Assembly: GCF_001039355.2 (NCBI RefSeq)
Contig: NW_019775387.1
Location: 292,822 to 356,821, forward strand
Source of the DNA: Lingula anatina
Taxonomy: Eukaryota > Brachiopoda > Lingulata > Lingulida > Lingulidae
Direction: 5' to 3'
DNA length: 64,000 nt
The stretch's first letter is position 1; each line of letters starts with the position of its first letter. A program made the translations under genes and the position numbers. Below, in pieces: positions 22,906 to 37,100 of the stretch. The notes under the pieces are model-generated. The model searched no databases. It was not told the origin of the DNA and saw only the letters and a program-made list of their open reading frames with translations.

Positions 22906-25900
22906 TGGCATTAAATGTCGCATTTTGGTCGAAAATGCGAACAGTCGAACATACTGGGAAAAGCATCATCTCTGAGTTTTCGCCTTGCTTTCCTACCATA
23001 GAATTCAGCTCGAAGGTCTAGGTTCTAGCGTGTTTCGTCAATTCGCTTGGATTTTTTTAAACTTCAAAGCATTGATCCAACTTTGACGTTTTGCTGTCTC
23101 CGAAGGTAGGGCAAAATATTGTATCTTTGATTATGGTACCAGGGTACAATATAAATTTGCGGCATGTTGTTTTTATGACATCTAGACTTTTGGTCAACTG
23201 CCCCTGCGTTATCATTTCAACAAACGCACACAGCAGTCCGTAGATCTAACGCACATGACGTCACTAGAAACTGACCAATCAGAATTTTATCATTTAAGTC
23301 CCCCCTTTTCTCACTATGAATTCAAAAAAAAACTTTTGTCGTCGATTTATAGTATATATACTGTTAATAAATCAGTTAACATTTTGTGTTTTATAGAAAG
23401 CAGTAAGTCTTTAAGGCATTTACCTCACTGCAACCAGGTATTTATATGGGTATTTGAAATGATTTTGATTTTTATATTGTTTTGTTTCCTGAACCATATA
23501 TTGTATGAACAAATGATTCTTAAACTCATCCTTTCGCCAGCTAGATGATACCCCTCCTTGTTTCATATCCAAGTGTTTTTCACAGTTTGAAACCATCTTA
23601 ATTCGAAAACCCTAGAAGTGCCAATGTCAAGAAACTTTTTTGTATGACATTCGCCACATGAGCCTAATAATCGCGGTGGTCGTCATTTCTTTTTTCGGTG
23701 CAACTGAGAGGGCAGAACTATATGATATTCTCACAGTCGTGCCGTCACCATACGCCCTCACAGAATATTAAAGTATTGGGGTATTCATTTACTTACGTCT
23801 TAATTACTGGAGCTTTTCCATATATTATTACCATTACGTAGAAAATAAGCCATTAGGTCAGACAAGGTAAGCCATTAAGTACGGTGGAAGTCATTTTAAC
23901 ACGATACCCAAATGGATATTTAAGATATTATTTTAAGTAAAAAACCGATAGGCAACATACTTATCTTTTTATTGAATATATAACCTATGACCAACTGGGG
24001 ATATCCATTAGTTCGCGTACTTTCTGTTGCTCAAAAGGCTGTTATTCAACAACAAAAAAAGACAACGTATAAGCCTATTTATAGCCTCCCTATAATAGGG
24101 ATAGGTTTAATGCAAACATTTGACACTGTTTGCACTGATAATTTATACCAGCAGTTTTCGTGCGAATAGGACTTTGAAAATCTGTAGAAGAAAATATCCA
24201 GAAAACGAACTGTGCTTATCAGCATTTCGATGTTTACCCGCTCAAGTAACATGGACAGCGAATTAAGATCACAAGTAAGTATTTATAAAACGTGCTTTTA
24301 AGACGCTCGCCATTATCTGTTTGCATACATTTTTGGACGAGTCCTCTTTTCAAACGGCGTAGTAAGTTCATGGAAAGTGACGATCAACTTCTTCGTCTGC
24401 GATAGGCCTACTTAACTTTCAAAAGCTCCTGAGCTTTTTCCAACAACCAACTTTACTGCAAAAATAGGCCGTTTGAGTGCTTCTGATTTCTCGCCATTTA
24501 CTGGGTTTTTCTGACCTGTGTGTCGAGACTTTGTGCTATCTCACTGGACTCACGAAAGACAGCTAAAAACTTAAACTGGTTAAGTTGCGCTTCACAATAA
24601 AGCTTTAGGGCCGCTTACCCCGTTGTTGATGATACAGAGCAACACGTACAGGATTCAAACATTGCTGTTCGCACACGTGCATCGGTTGTATATATCTTTA
24701 AGTGTTTGTAGCAGTCAAGGTAAATGTCATCTGCCAAATTACAACCATGTGCATGTATGTGGTGGCTGTATTTCAGCAGGAATGGATAGAAGTGGCATAG
24801 CAATCATCTGCAAAAAGTTACATCAAACGAAGACGAGTGTCGGGTCATCTCGACCTGGAAGACCTCATTCCCCCTTCACAAATCAAGTACTCCCTGGTAT
24901 AGCAAAATTATAAGCTATATGATATAAGCTAAGCATAAATATCACTGAAAGGCACATAATATGCATTAGAGTCACGCTTTATATTTCTGGTTATCCTAAC
25001 ACCTTTCTCTTAATCACAAAGATATACTATATCCATAACCGTAATTTTCTCAACCTTCTTGGATAGGGTGCACATTGGAAATAAAATGTCAATTGCTAAA
25101 GCTTCAAGAAAATTATTTCTTTTTTATTTCCAAAAAAAGTTCAAAGCGCTCCGTGTGCATTTAAAGCCTTAACGTGTTTTCTTTTCTATGTCATTACATA
25201 CAGTGCCATGTTGACGTATATGTGATAGCGTACATGTACATCATTCAATATCGAGGAAGTGTCATGTTATCTAAAATCAATGTTTAATGTCACTCTCTGA
25301 GTAAAATACCACGGCCATTGACTCACCATTGGATACTAATCATAGGGCAATTCGGGATGAAGCAAAAATCTTATACGCCGTTCTATTGTGAAAAACAGGT
25401 GCTTGCTTCCTATATGTATCTTGCGAAATGCTCCATCCATGTAGTCTATTTTTGTCGTATTTTGACAGATTTCTGGATAGATAATGGCCATACTGGTGCC
25501 GTTAAGTAGCTGTAAGCATTAACGAACACTTCGTCAATTAAGTACAATTTATAGTTTGTATTGATCAACGGTATTCACTTGTATACCACATTTAAATGCC
25601 CACGCGAAATACAAGGAAAAAGGAGTGACTGAGCTAATATTTGATTTGCCGTAATGACAGACCAGTTCACAAACTCACATAGATAATGTTCATTAGACGG
25701 TTTCAAGTTTGTAGGATAGCCACGTGACCAGAGTCGGAACATAGATTATATTAATAAGAAGGTATAAGTATTTTGTAGAATAGCCCTGTGATCTCAAAGG
25801 GCCACCATCCTTCTGGGCATAGACACATAAAGGCGAACTGATTATCTGGAGGCTTTGTTGGCCCAGGCTTTTTAATACACTTTGCATAGGGATATTTCTG

Positions 25901-26563
25901 GTTAAGGGGCGATCCTTTGTCACTTGATTTCAAATTCCGTTCAACGGGTTTTCAGTAGGGTTTGCGTCTAGTGATGACGCAGGTGGATCCACCGGGGTGA
26001 TGACTGGCTGGTGAAGCTACTCTTGGACTGCCCTAGTCCATGTTGTGTGGCATATACATCGTGGAAAATAAACGGATTATTGCTGTCTCAATAAATGATT
26101 TTTATCAATGCCAAAGGTGTTGGTTCAGTATATCAATGGTTGAGGCTTATTATATCAAGCGCCAGTTCACTATAAGATCCACTAATACAGTAGTAACCGA
26201 TGCATCCCAAACCATTATTGAAGTGTTGAAAAATCAATTTTTTTTCTGGGAGATATAAAGTGACAGATGCTTTTGATTCTCTGTCCATTTACGTTGTTAT
26301 GGGTGAATATGGACAAACGAAAAACACAAAATGAGTCAGTTTCGTTACATGGCTCATGCACTGGTTTTTGCCCGTCACGTCGCTCTTTTTACCGGTTTAC
26401 CGTTGTGATGACTGGTTTCCTCCTGCCCACCCAACTGTAAAGTACTAAAGCATGTAATGGAGCCCTCTTCAGTTCATTTGCAGACAGGGTGCTGCGACTG
26501 CTGCATCGCCGTAATGCACGACTCAAACCTTCGCAGCCTGGACAGCAAAAAAATAAAAAATAA

Positions 26564-26564
<1 letters not shown>

Positions 26565-26601
<37 letters not shown>
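26565..26601. repeat. (AAT)n microsatellite
   Basis: About twelve uninterrupted AAT units follow an A-rich run. Two similar arrays occur at 48997 and 51071. Confidence 0.9.
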
Positions 26602-26603
<2 letters not shown>

Positions 26604-27596
26604 TTTTTAAAAAATACGCCCGTTATCTCTGGCACTAATATTCTTCAGACTTAATATTCTTCTTACTTTATGGTTGCTTTTGGCCATCACCAGACGTCAG
26701 CACATTCTATATACAGCCTTTACAGTGCACATGAAAAAAACCCTCGTGACCTGTTATGTACGACAGATACGTCGCAAAAGGTTTTTTATACTACCTCCCC
26801 CCCCCCCATGTCAACAAGAACACTATTCGTACAAATGAAGCAGTGCTTATGTGATCCTATATACATGTAGGCCTACATGTGCATGAAAATACAGTATATG
26901 TCGCTCCTTGTAGAGACACATAAATTGCCAACGGAGTCAAGAATTGCTGTGTAATTAAGTTATTTATCAATATGACAATAATACTAGGTTAATTTTGGAT
27001 CTCCTTGTGTTGGAATACGGTTGAAGCTGTGTCTTATTTCTTGCAGATTAAATGCTAGGTGTAATTTCCTTCGTTCAATTGCTGTAGAGGTTTACATCAG
27101 GTTGTCAAGGATATGTAGTGCTGTGATTATTAGGCAGTAAAATATTGCCTCTAAAGAGACATTTTCTTTCACGCCATGAAGCTTAGTTATATTTGTAGGA
27201 ATACATGTGTGAGTGTAAAAGAAAGGGTTCAGAATGCGTTCATTAAAAGTGATAAGCCAAATGATAGACGTTGTATCCGTGTATATCTCAAAATACATGT
27301 ATTTAATATTTTTTCAAGATTTCAAGCACAACACTAGCTGTCTATATGGAATAACATGTATTTTGAGATGATATTTCTATCCTTAAGTATCTATTATTTG
27401 ACGCCCATTGTAGGCCTAGTTTTTTTCTATAAGATCGATTCCTTAAAACTGCATCACTTATTCCAGTCATCTTCTCAGAATTCCCAGTCAAACATCTATA
27501 ATTGGCAGATTACCTTGAATGTCATTTGCAATGCAGTTCACTTTACCCCTGGACGTAACCTACACCTGGTTATGATCAACGTGACCATTGCCGTCT

Positions 27597-27855
27597 AAGA
27601 CTCAGTTCCCATCCCTAGATCGATCTAACAGGATCGGTCCATCTCCACGGGGTCTCTCGCTAAATTGGTTTTAGCTCAAGTGGCTTAGATGTCTGGGACG
27701 CCTACTTAAGCTGCTAAACGAAAGTTAATTACCCCCTATGAGCTTCAGTAGGCGTGACAGACATCTAAGCCTCCCAAGTTAACTGCAAATTAGCAAGACA
27801 CCCTTTGGAGATAGTTCGATCCAAAGATAGTACGATAGGGTCTGGGAATGGTCTC
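27597..27855. mobile_element. MITE family A, copy 2 (intergenic)
   Basis: About 260 bp. Its ends read GACTCAGTTCCCATCC and GGGAATGGTCTC, which are inverted. Inner arms GGCTTAGATGTCTG-GACGCCTACT and AGTAGGCGTGACAGACATCTAAGCC form a long hairpin. It is clearly the same family as the copies at 7607 and 42424 and has no coding capacity. Confidence 0.75.
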
Positions 27856-29152
27856 AAAAAACAACCATTTTGATTTTTAGCATCATTAATCATAATTCGC
27901 TATATATCCAGTGTGATATAAACAGGTCTGTCTCTGTAATGTTATCGACTCCTACTTTTTTCCGTCCATCTATCCAACAGAGTGAGATATCATGCGGTCA
28001 CGTGCACAAAACGATCATTTGACCTTAGTTGTTATTTTTGTTGATAGAATTATGTTGAACTTCGGCCCTAGTTTGGCAACATGGAAAAAACCTGTGTGCT
28101 ACCCCCAAGATGCAGCATCACTACACAATTAAGATACTAAATTTCTGTTTAGCGGAAGTTTTGTCTTAAATTGCCGTTTAAACAAATTCTTTTCATGAAC
28201 TTCACTTCCTACTTAAAGGCCGTACATGTATATTTGAAATGAACGACTTGCCTCAATAGCAAACAATACAAAAATCTCTTATAAAATATCCCAGAGAAAG
28301 CCCCAATTACTCAATTTAGACAAAGCATTAACTTCTCATCAGATCATTGCAAATTATATCAGAAATGCATTAAAAGTGATTTGAAGAATATGTGAAGACC
28401 AGTTTCGATTGGCACTCAAAATTGTTATCAGAAAATGTTCATTAAGTATGCAAAGGTAATATGAAAGACTGTGCAATATGTTAATGAAGCGCCATTTTAC
28501 CAGAGATTCGAATGTGAACCATAAGGATCTTTCAAACAACTATTTCCAGCTTTCTTTTAAAATATCTAATTGGATTTTGTTGGCATAGTGAAGATCAATA
28601 GTAACGGGGTATTAAAATGGAAAAACTCGAACACTTTGATTGTGAAATATTTTATTGTTTTCCAAAATTTTACTTTTCATAAAGAGTTTTTTAATCCAAA
28701 TTCAAATGTTATCGCTCTGCTCATCTAGTGGCTCCTAGAGAAAAAAGGAACTATTTCTGTATTTATTTTATGCACTTTTTTGCGAATTTAAACTTCATGG
28801 GTTAATTTGTTTTTGTAATAGAATTTTGCTGCTTATGACCAATACAACTCGATCTAAAACTTTTCTAAATATATCTGTTACCTGCTGATAAATCAATCAA
28901 AAGATTTTTGGGTTAACATTTAAAATATCAGCCACTTCAGTTTAATGAAAGCAAAATTCACTGATCAACACACACATACACGCTGACGCGCAGTCCATAT
29001 TTAAATGTGTGCGAAAGAAAGAAAAAGAGAGACAAAACAAAAGGATACCAAGGGGGATTAATATAGTAAATATGCATTGACTGGATAGAGACTGCAGCAG
29101 TCTTGAAAAGGGTCATTTTCCGAGGTACTGCTGAGCACATAATAATGCCGGA

Positions 29153-29292
29153 GTGACAGGTATGGTAGTCCGCTAGGAGCCATAGACCATTCCCCATTAC
29201 TTTGTACAGGTGACATTCGTCACATATACTAGCCCCAATGCTCCGACTAAACCTAACTTGTACTAATCATATACGACTACCATTCCAGTCAC
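29153..29292. mobile_element. C-type hairpin element, solo copy
   Basis: The left arm GTGACAGGTATGGTAGTCC pairs with the right arm GACTACCATTCCAGTCAC; the left arm continues CGCTAGGAGC. It resembles the nested element C2 at 14432 (TGTAACAGGAATGGAAGTCC and CTCCTAGCGGACTTTC), so this family has at least two members in the window. Confidence 0.6.
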
Positions 29293-31705
29293 ACCGACTT
29301 GAACTTGTATCTTTGTATTGCATGAAACAGGGTTATATTAAAAACTATGCCGTCAAAATTTTTACTTGCCAGAGGTTAATTTATGAAATAGTGTTTGATG
29401 CAATTTTGTCAAGTTTTAATGGCTAGGTCCAAAAAACTTGTATTTTAAGTATGCTGCGTTTATCTATCCATACGATGTATGTAGACATCCTGCTTTGACT
29501 AACAAAAAAAGTGATCTTATTTGCAAAAATACAAATACGTCGTAAAATTACCAACGTAACTAAAATTTTAACTGAATGATATTTTTCAACCAAAAAATAC
29601 CACCAAAATTGTGATAAAAATCGATAAGGGGTTATGCAAACCTCTCATATACAAAGGGGGACATTGTTCTCGTTACTTATTTTCTGTAACGTTTGAAACA
29701 TTAAGTGTTGTTGCCTATATCAAACCGAGAAAGAAGTAGTTTTCGGTGTAATTACGCCCGAGGAATCAGAACTCCATTGGTCTCAGAAAGATTACCGTAG
29801 TACTTGAGATTTGCTTGCCAGGAATCGTTCGTTTCTGCTTTTACAATTTGATATAAGCAACACTATTCAGTTTACAGCCTGCCTTTTCTCTCCCACGTTA
29901 AAACCAACAAAAATGGCGGGCTATTAGCAGCATATTCAGCCCATGCCGATTTAATTACTCCAGAAAAGCTTCTGACTTGTAGTATCAATATCGTTGATGG
30001 CAATATCAACCGATATCGATACTTCGATTTAGGATCAAATGCACAAAGCCTTTGCCATAACCGACATCATTTCCTTGTTGTCCCACGTGAACGGGACGTG
30101 ACTTCCGCCACACAGCATGGTACGCTGCTGCTATTGTATACATATGAGTCTCTGAAAACCATCCTTTTAGGCAATATGTCCGATCAATCATCTCGTGTAT
30201 TCATTGCCATGGTGTCTGAAAAACGAATTTTCATCAGTATTTGTAGCAGTAGATGGGTATTCTACTTAAGTGCCCCACAATAAATATAACATGATATTTA
30301 TCATGCAAGTCGACTGCATGTTGGTCTTCATAACATTGATGGATTGCATCAACTTCTGATCTTTGGGTGTACATAAAATATGAAATGCTTTCAAGCCGTT
30401 CTAGATCTCAAACGGACAGATAATTTTAAATAGTAACATCTTCCTTTTTATACATAATATGTTTGGATACATGCTTCAGAATGTCATGTTTATGACAATC
30501 CAATAGTGACCATCACAAACATAAGATTCGGCTTTATCTGCATATAACGGCCAGCGTAATCTGCCAAAGCTGCAAAATATCCGAAATTTAAGTACTTCCC
30601 AATTTTACACATTTTCTATATACATCTTTTTCTAACGTCTCTAATAAACTTAATAAGTGCTTACGGCCTTAATCAACATTGTAGCTTTGGTGCAAAACTA
30701 ATCAGGCTGACTATATATAACATATAGAATCTATCTACCACAAAAATAGCACAATAATGTGTAGAAAGCGAACCGCCGGGAGAGTGGAATAAGTGTATAC
30801 AGTAATTAGATATAGACGTTAACACTGTATTGATGTAATGTGAACTAGCCTGCAGTCACCCAGTAATCCCACGTGTCACGAAAAACTTGCTAAATATCAT
30901 GATTGTAAGTGTTGGTCCATCACCCTGAATTTCAGCGACTATTTTGTACTTCGAAGCACCCCCAAACCACCATTACCCATAGTTGTAGAGAGCGAACAAG
31001 GACGCCATTCAAAGAAGTTCTCAGTAGACTCTGTTATTCAGGGTGTGGTTCATTTGCCATAGAATTATTGCTTGCTCTTATGAATTCCAAACATAGAATT
31101 AATCTACTTTCTGTGATGGAAACACTGAGGCTTTCTTTCTGGTAATCTATACAGCGTAGGTTGACCTAAAGTAGGCGGGATTATACACCGCGCAGTATTG
31201 AAAAGCAATTTAATAATGATCCCGATTGTTTCGATATATTTTTTATATAATAACGCAACAAAAAGCCGTGGGTCTGACTAAAGAACATTTACCCCGGTCC
31301 CATTGTAATTAGAGGAGTCGCGTTAATGCATACTCCCACGTTGGTATAGTATTTTAAATATGACTTATTGTCCCTCAAGTCGATAAGGCGCCTGGTAATC
31401 TTGGGAAGTCAAAAGCTGTCAGAATTCACAGGTATGTGGCAGTAGGTACATCCAGTCTTATGCATGCATGATTCGAATAACCTGTTTACACAAATAGGCG
31501 TTCTCGTGTTGCTCAGGGAAGAAAACGGGTGCACCGAGTCTAACGATCGATAAGTAGAGTGGGCACATATTGCGCTGCTCCTCTAAGGGGTCATCTCCTT
31601 ATTCCTTCTTGTTATGAGGTTCTGTGTCTGAAATAAACAGACTTGAAATAAATTACAAAGAATCTAGGAAAGGGGTTATTACCTCTGTCAAGGAGGTTAT
31701 ATATT

Positions 31706-31890
31706 TGGTCCCGTTTGTCTATCCGTTTGTCTGTTTTTCTGTCCATTCGTCTGTCCCTTTGTCTGTTTTCCTGTCCGTTTGTCTGTTTTCCTTTCTGTTC
31801 GTCTGTCAGCCAGTTTGTCCGTCCGTTTGTTTGTGTGTCAGTTTCTCTGTTCGCATGTCCGTTTGTCTTTCAGTTTGTCTGTCTGTCCGT
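31706..31890. repeat. CTGTCCGTTTGT-type minisatellite
   Basis: Degenerate tandem units built from GTTTGTCTGT, CTGTCC and TTTCTGTCC run for about 185 bp. The array yields a spurious Ser/Val/Cys/Phe-rich open frame on the plus strand, which I do not call a gene. Confidence 0.85.
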
Positions 31891-32185
31891 TAGCAACATT
31901 ATGCAAATGTTCATGTAGTAAACAGATTTTGATAAAATTTTCAGAAACTGTCAAGTAAGAAACGATTAAATTTTGGTTAATTAAAAAAAAATAATCAATC
32001 AATTTTGTAACTAAAAAAGGAAATTGAACTTATCGGTTAGTTAATTAATAAATAACTGAAAAAGATAATGATTGACCTGCCTTGGTGGAGGTCTGAAATT
32101 GACGAGAGTGAACATAACGCTATCTTTACATCCTGTATCAATCATGTATCCAAACTGATGTAAAACTCGTCATACAAGAACGTTC

Positions 32186-34157
32186 TTATTTAGATTTACT
32201 GGGTATTTCTTGCATACGTTTCTTATCTGTTGTCTTCTTCATTGCATCTTGGTTTGCCTTGTTGCCATTGACTTGTTTACTTTCTTTTTGAGCTTTCACT
32301 TTGGTGTCTGATCCCCCTTCCTCCGCTTCTGGTAGAGGCACCCCCTCTTTATACTCAGAAACCAACGCATCAGTCAGCAGTTCTGCCGGACACGAAAATA
32401 AAAGTTTCAGTGAGCGATTATTTAAGCTCTATAGAACGACTATATCCGTACACGCTGGAAATATATTTATATAATCTTCATATCTTATTCTTTTAGGCAT
32501 AATTTTCCAATATTTTTCCCATGCTAATCTTAGTACTCTTCCCCTCACTCGTTCTATTAAGATATAATAACAAAGACTGTACAAGCACGACCAAAATGTA
32601 CCCAAATATTTTCATAAATTCAAATAAAACTGCCTTACGGCCTTACCCATGACCCTTGCCACGTCATCTTTATGACGTTGTCTAGCTGACTGCGTTTCGG
32701 CTTGTAAATATTGCAAAAAGTCGTCAAAAGACAGCACCGGGTTCTTTTCACCTAAGTAACAAAACAGATAACGCTTTCAAATACAGTCTCATGTTGTTCG
32801 CGTGGTTTGCTTACAGCTATATGAAAGGATATAAAATGATTATCTGATAAGTTCAAGGAAATGAAAGCATGATGAAAAGAGAATAACAGACGACAAATGC
32901 GAGTGACTTCCTCTGTCTCTGAAAGCAGAGCCATATACTCCTACCAGTTGGGTAAAGAATAGTTCTGTTGGCGCCATTACCTCTCCTTATCTTTCCTGTC
33001 AGCCAGTCATAGAGGAGAGCGTTGATGATCTGGTCTTCCAGTGCATAATCATTCATCAGTCTCTGCGCAATTTCATTAGGAACCAAGGAAGGAGGGACTT
33101 TGCCAATTTTGGTTCCCAGCTGTCCGCCATCGTTACCGTCTGTGGAAGTGTCATCAGTGCTGACTTCCTCCTGTTTAATATCTGTGGTTGGCTTGGTCGG
33201 TAGAGGCTTGCCGTCTTTCTTATCTTGATCTGGCACAGTGGGATACATTTCGGCTAATGCTTGATGCTTTGGTGGTCTCGGAGTTCTGGCTTGGGATCTA
33301 CCGAACTGCAGACAAATTTCGCAAAATTAGGTTTGATGCATTTACATAAGTAGGCAAGATCGGACTGCATTAGGCTTAAATTTTTAAAAAATCAATCCTA
33401 ACAGTTTTATAGTTTTATATGTACTTACCGAAGGCCAGAAAGCCAATTTCATGTAATTTTCCTCGTCCTGTAGTGCTTTAACGTATTCCCACGCAACACG
33501 CTCTTTGTACAGCTCAACTTCCTTAGGGCTCATCTAAAAGAGCAAAAAGCAAAATTCACCACATTGAAGGTTTACTACAATGTTGATTTTTTTACATACA
33601 ACAGAACATTCCAAAAAATAGCAAAATTAATTGCACATAGAAAAAAAAAACATTTCCATGGGTGCTAGTTTAGTATATTAGAAACTGCAATTGGCGCTCC
33701 ATGATTACCGACTCAAGTAATCCATGACATTTCGGAATTTGGTTTCGGAATTTGGTTCAATTTGTCCAAGGATTCAGATTTGGTCATAAATATCTTGACA
33801 TGTTATCTGCCTGTTTACGTTATTTTATGTGTTTCAGGTAGGTCTACATTTATATGCTCACTTTGTTTTATAATTTAATCTTGCCACCCTGATGTTTAAA
33901 TGTTTTTTTAACATTTAAAAATCTGAAAACTACATCAATTATGACGAAACGACATATTCACGTTCAACTCAATGTAACCCGAATTTCCATATGTTTATAA
34001 ATACACATCTATAGCGACCTTAGAAAATCTAAGTTTTTTTATGTATGTTTATATTCACATTTTCTTTGAAACAGTGGTTTCATTATCATGATAAAATCTT
34101 ACAATTATAGCAGCAAACGTTTTTCTCAATGTTCCCAAATGTACACCAAGGTGTTGC

Positions 34158-34198
<41 letters not shown>

Positions 34199-37100
34199 TT
34201 TTGTTTTTTTAATAGGAAATGTATCAAGGTGAGACACACACGAGAAGGACATCAATACGATTTTCCACCCGCACACTTGTCCGATTAACAATGCTTGTGC
34301 AGCACTCGACAATCGCGGCCTGCGTCACGCTTGAAAGTCTATGCAGCATCCTGGAGGAAAATGCACACTCATGCCATTTCAATTATGAAGTAGAATCATG
34401 CAGGATGAAGATGGCGTTATTGCATTCTTGCCTATAAGTGCGTCAGTAATGATCTTTAGCTATGAGTAGTATTCCTGTTTTTCATACAGAAACGCCCAGT
34501 TCATCTGTTTCAATATCTGCTGGTCTATTGATTTTAAGAATGAAACGCCTGATAAAGTACAGTCTAGAACATTTACCTAAGGATTTCAGCGCCATTAAGG
34601 ATTACACACCAAATTAAGCTGATTCCGCTCTTTGGATAAACGACCCGATTGATGGAATCTTAACCTTTCGGTCTTATAGAACAGTCAATCAGAGAAGTAA
34701 TTTCAGCATCTTAATGTGTTTCCTCTTCAAATAGCAAGCTCTTAGAACAAGTTTCTAACCTAATCGAGGATGGCTGAAACCTGTCAACACAATTCAATAA
34801 AAACTTGTGGGTATTCAGAATATGCGTCATTTCCTCTCCTGAACAGTGTCAATTTTACCTGGAACCTACATGGCAAGAAAACATTATAACGAAATAAACT
34901 TAACTAATGACGTACAATAGCACATTTCATTAAGTCAGTTTTGACTATATCCAAAAAGGAGCATGCAAAGGGTCCACAGATAAAATAGACCTTCATATAT
35001 ACATATCCGAAAGAAACTCAAAACCTTCCCTAAAATACACATCTTATGTACAATGTTCTTGAATGAACGGGCCATGCAAACTTTAAAGATATGTATCGAA
35101 AATTAATTTTGAAATTGTAGCCAACAATTAGTCTACATTTTCTCTCATACTCCGTATTCAACTCTTTGGATAAAGAGCTTTTCCTTTCTATATCTGGCCA
35201 TAAGTTTTCTTTGAAGATGGAATTATGAAATATCCTTTATTTATGTGTTAACGCGAATGAAGAAATACACCAAATGTACCGCATTTTATTATACCGCATT
35301 TAAATATTAAGTCCAAGTGACTATCCTGCTTAAGAAAATCCAATCTTGTAATTTACGATGTATTTGATATTCACAGTTGGTTGAATAATTCAACGCATAG
35401 CCACATAATACTGCTGTAAACAATACTTCGTCTATGTTAACTTTGAGGGCATTCAGATCTGCAAATATGGCTAACCAACATTAAAGCAAAACCGACTAAT
35501 CCGCTGATGGTCTCCCCGCCTCCACACGTGCCGTCCTTGCAGGGGTCTAGCAATTAAACTTCGGAGCCGTGATTCAATCCCTTTAATGGTGGGTACGGAG
35601 GCGGGGAGACGATCAGCGGATTAGTCAGCTGTTCTTTTATGTCGGATTGGGTATGTTCAGTCTACGGATCAGTAAGTCCGCGGATCATCTGTTCTAAATA
35701 CACTCTCTGAGTATTGGATATCTGCGGGTATCACCCTCATTGCTTAATTATATTTAAGTTTATCGACAAAAATTTGAGCAAAAATTCCTACTAAAGTAAA
35801 TTCCAATAATATTTAACAATGCATGAAAACTTTCCTCTGAGCTTCAGGCCTGTTTCGTGACAGTTTCTTCATTTTCATATGTCAAATGAGGTAAGCGGGT
35901 ATATATAAAAATGAGAATAAGAAAACTGATCCGCGTCCTCTCTAAATATAATCTGGACAATTTATGTTATTGTACTTGCTCCCATGGTTTCTGACGTCAT
36001 ATAGGCCTACTTACTAATATTTCGTCTAATTTTTATATACAGGCTCTTATTCACAGCCAGCTAGAAAAAGGGTAAACAAACAGCATGTTTCGAATCAATG
36101 ATAGCAATGCTAGATTCTCTCAGGTAAGAAATGAAAAAATAAAATGTCACTCAGCGAGTTTGTGCAATTTGGACATTTATAATTCCCATTTTATCAAGCT
36201 TACCACGGAAGCATTCTGAAGATCCTCCAAAGCTGCAAAGAACCCTTCGAAGTCCTGTGTGCCCAGAAGAAATTCTGCGACAGCTCGTGGACTAAAATCA
36301 ACGTACGTGGACGGAGAAAGCTGAAGTAAAATTAAAAAGATAAAAATGTTCAAATGAATGAAGTATATTTAGGATTGAACAACCCCACAAAAATACTTTT
36401 CAGCACAGTAAGGATAGAATAGGACGTTATGCATGAATTATCTACCTGGCGACGCAAAAGTTAGGCCAATAGCCCTGCCCTAAATTGAAAGACACCATAA
36501 GCATACAATTACATTAATATCGCCATTAATCAAACCATATGTTATCTATCAACACTTTGCACAGTTTTTTAAAAATATATAGATCTTCGGAAAGCGTATC
36601 CGATTGCTTGACTATAACCAGATGATGTATCAGTGCCGTTCTATTTACTTTTTTAGTAGCAGTTCTCTAGTGATCCTATACCAATGCAAAACCAATAACT
36701 CTATGAACTCGTATTACAGCTGATGTACTTATTAGAAAAGCATGCTGTGTCTGATATGGTGTCTAGGGAGTGATAAGCCTATTTTGTTCACTGTATTGTG
36801 TGATGAAGAGGAGATTTACTGAGTGCATATTGGTATAGTCAAATGCTGAAACAAACCTGATAAGTCTCCAGTATATCTTTGCTTTTGCCCTTGGATTTAA
36901 CTTTCTTTGTCTTGTCCACTGGATCTGAAACATACCAATAACACAACATAATGCTCTTTGTATATTTGATGTACATGTACGTCGAGAAAAAAGAATAATG
37001 ACGATGATAATGCGGTAACCTGTCTTACATCCTGTACGTAGCTGAAGCGGCATCCGGTATTGAGCGCTAAAGTTCTGTGCTCTCGGAGCCGTTCTCCTAT

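Larger units (their letters stand above)
21760..32185. other. 10.4-kb spacer between the two secreted-protein paralogues
   Basis: I find no convincing exon here. Contents: hairpins at 22212 and 22727, a MITE A copy at 27597, a C-type hairpin at 29153, an AAT microsatellite at 26565, a poly-C run near 26805, a TGTC-rich minisatellite at 31706 and otherwise unique AT-rich DNA. The part nearest 21054 should hold the promoter of paralogue 1 and the part nearest 32186 the 3' end of paralogue 2. Confidence 0.55.
33534..36203. other. Intron of paralogue 2, 2.7 kb
   Basis: Contains a 37-base T run at 34159-34195 and a 133-bp inverted-repeat element at 35494. A perfect CRE octamer (TGACGTCA) sits at 35992. 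No exon-like segment was found between the SPKEV exon and the preceding exon. Confidence 0.6.

Noticed and set aside
24251-24274. ATG followed by eight codons and a consensus donor (MDSELRSQ|gtaagt)
   Set aside because: No downstream exon in a compatible phase could be found; too short to support a gene.
31624-31918. Ser/Val/Cys-rich open frame
   Set aside because: Translation of a degenerate CTGTCCGTTTGT minisatellite.
34055-34312. Lys-rich or Phe-rich frames at 34.1-34.3 kb
   Set aside because: Product of a 37-base T run.
35494-35626. tRNA-like words in the loop of a hairpin (GATTCAATCCC)
   Set aside because: No paired acceptor stem, A box or anticodon arm; I found no tRNA, rRNA or CRISPR array in the window.
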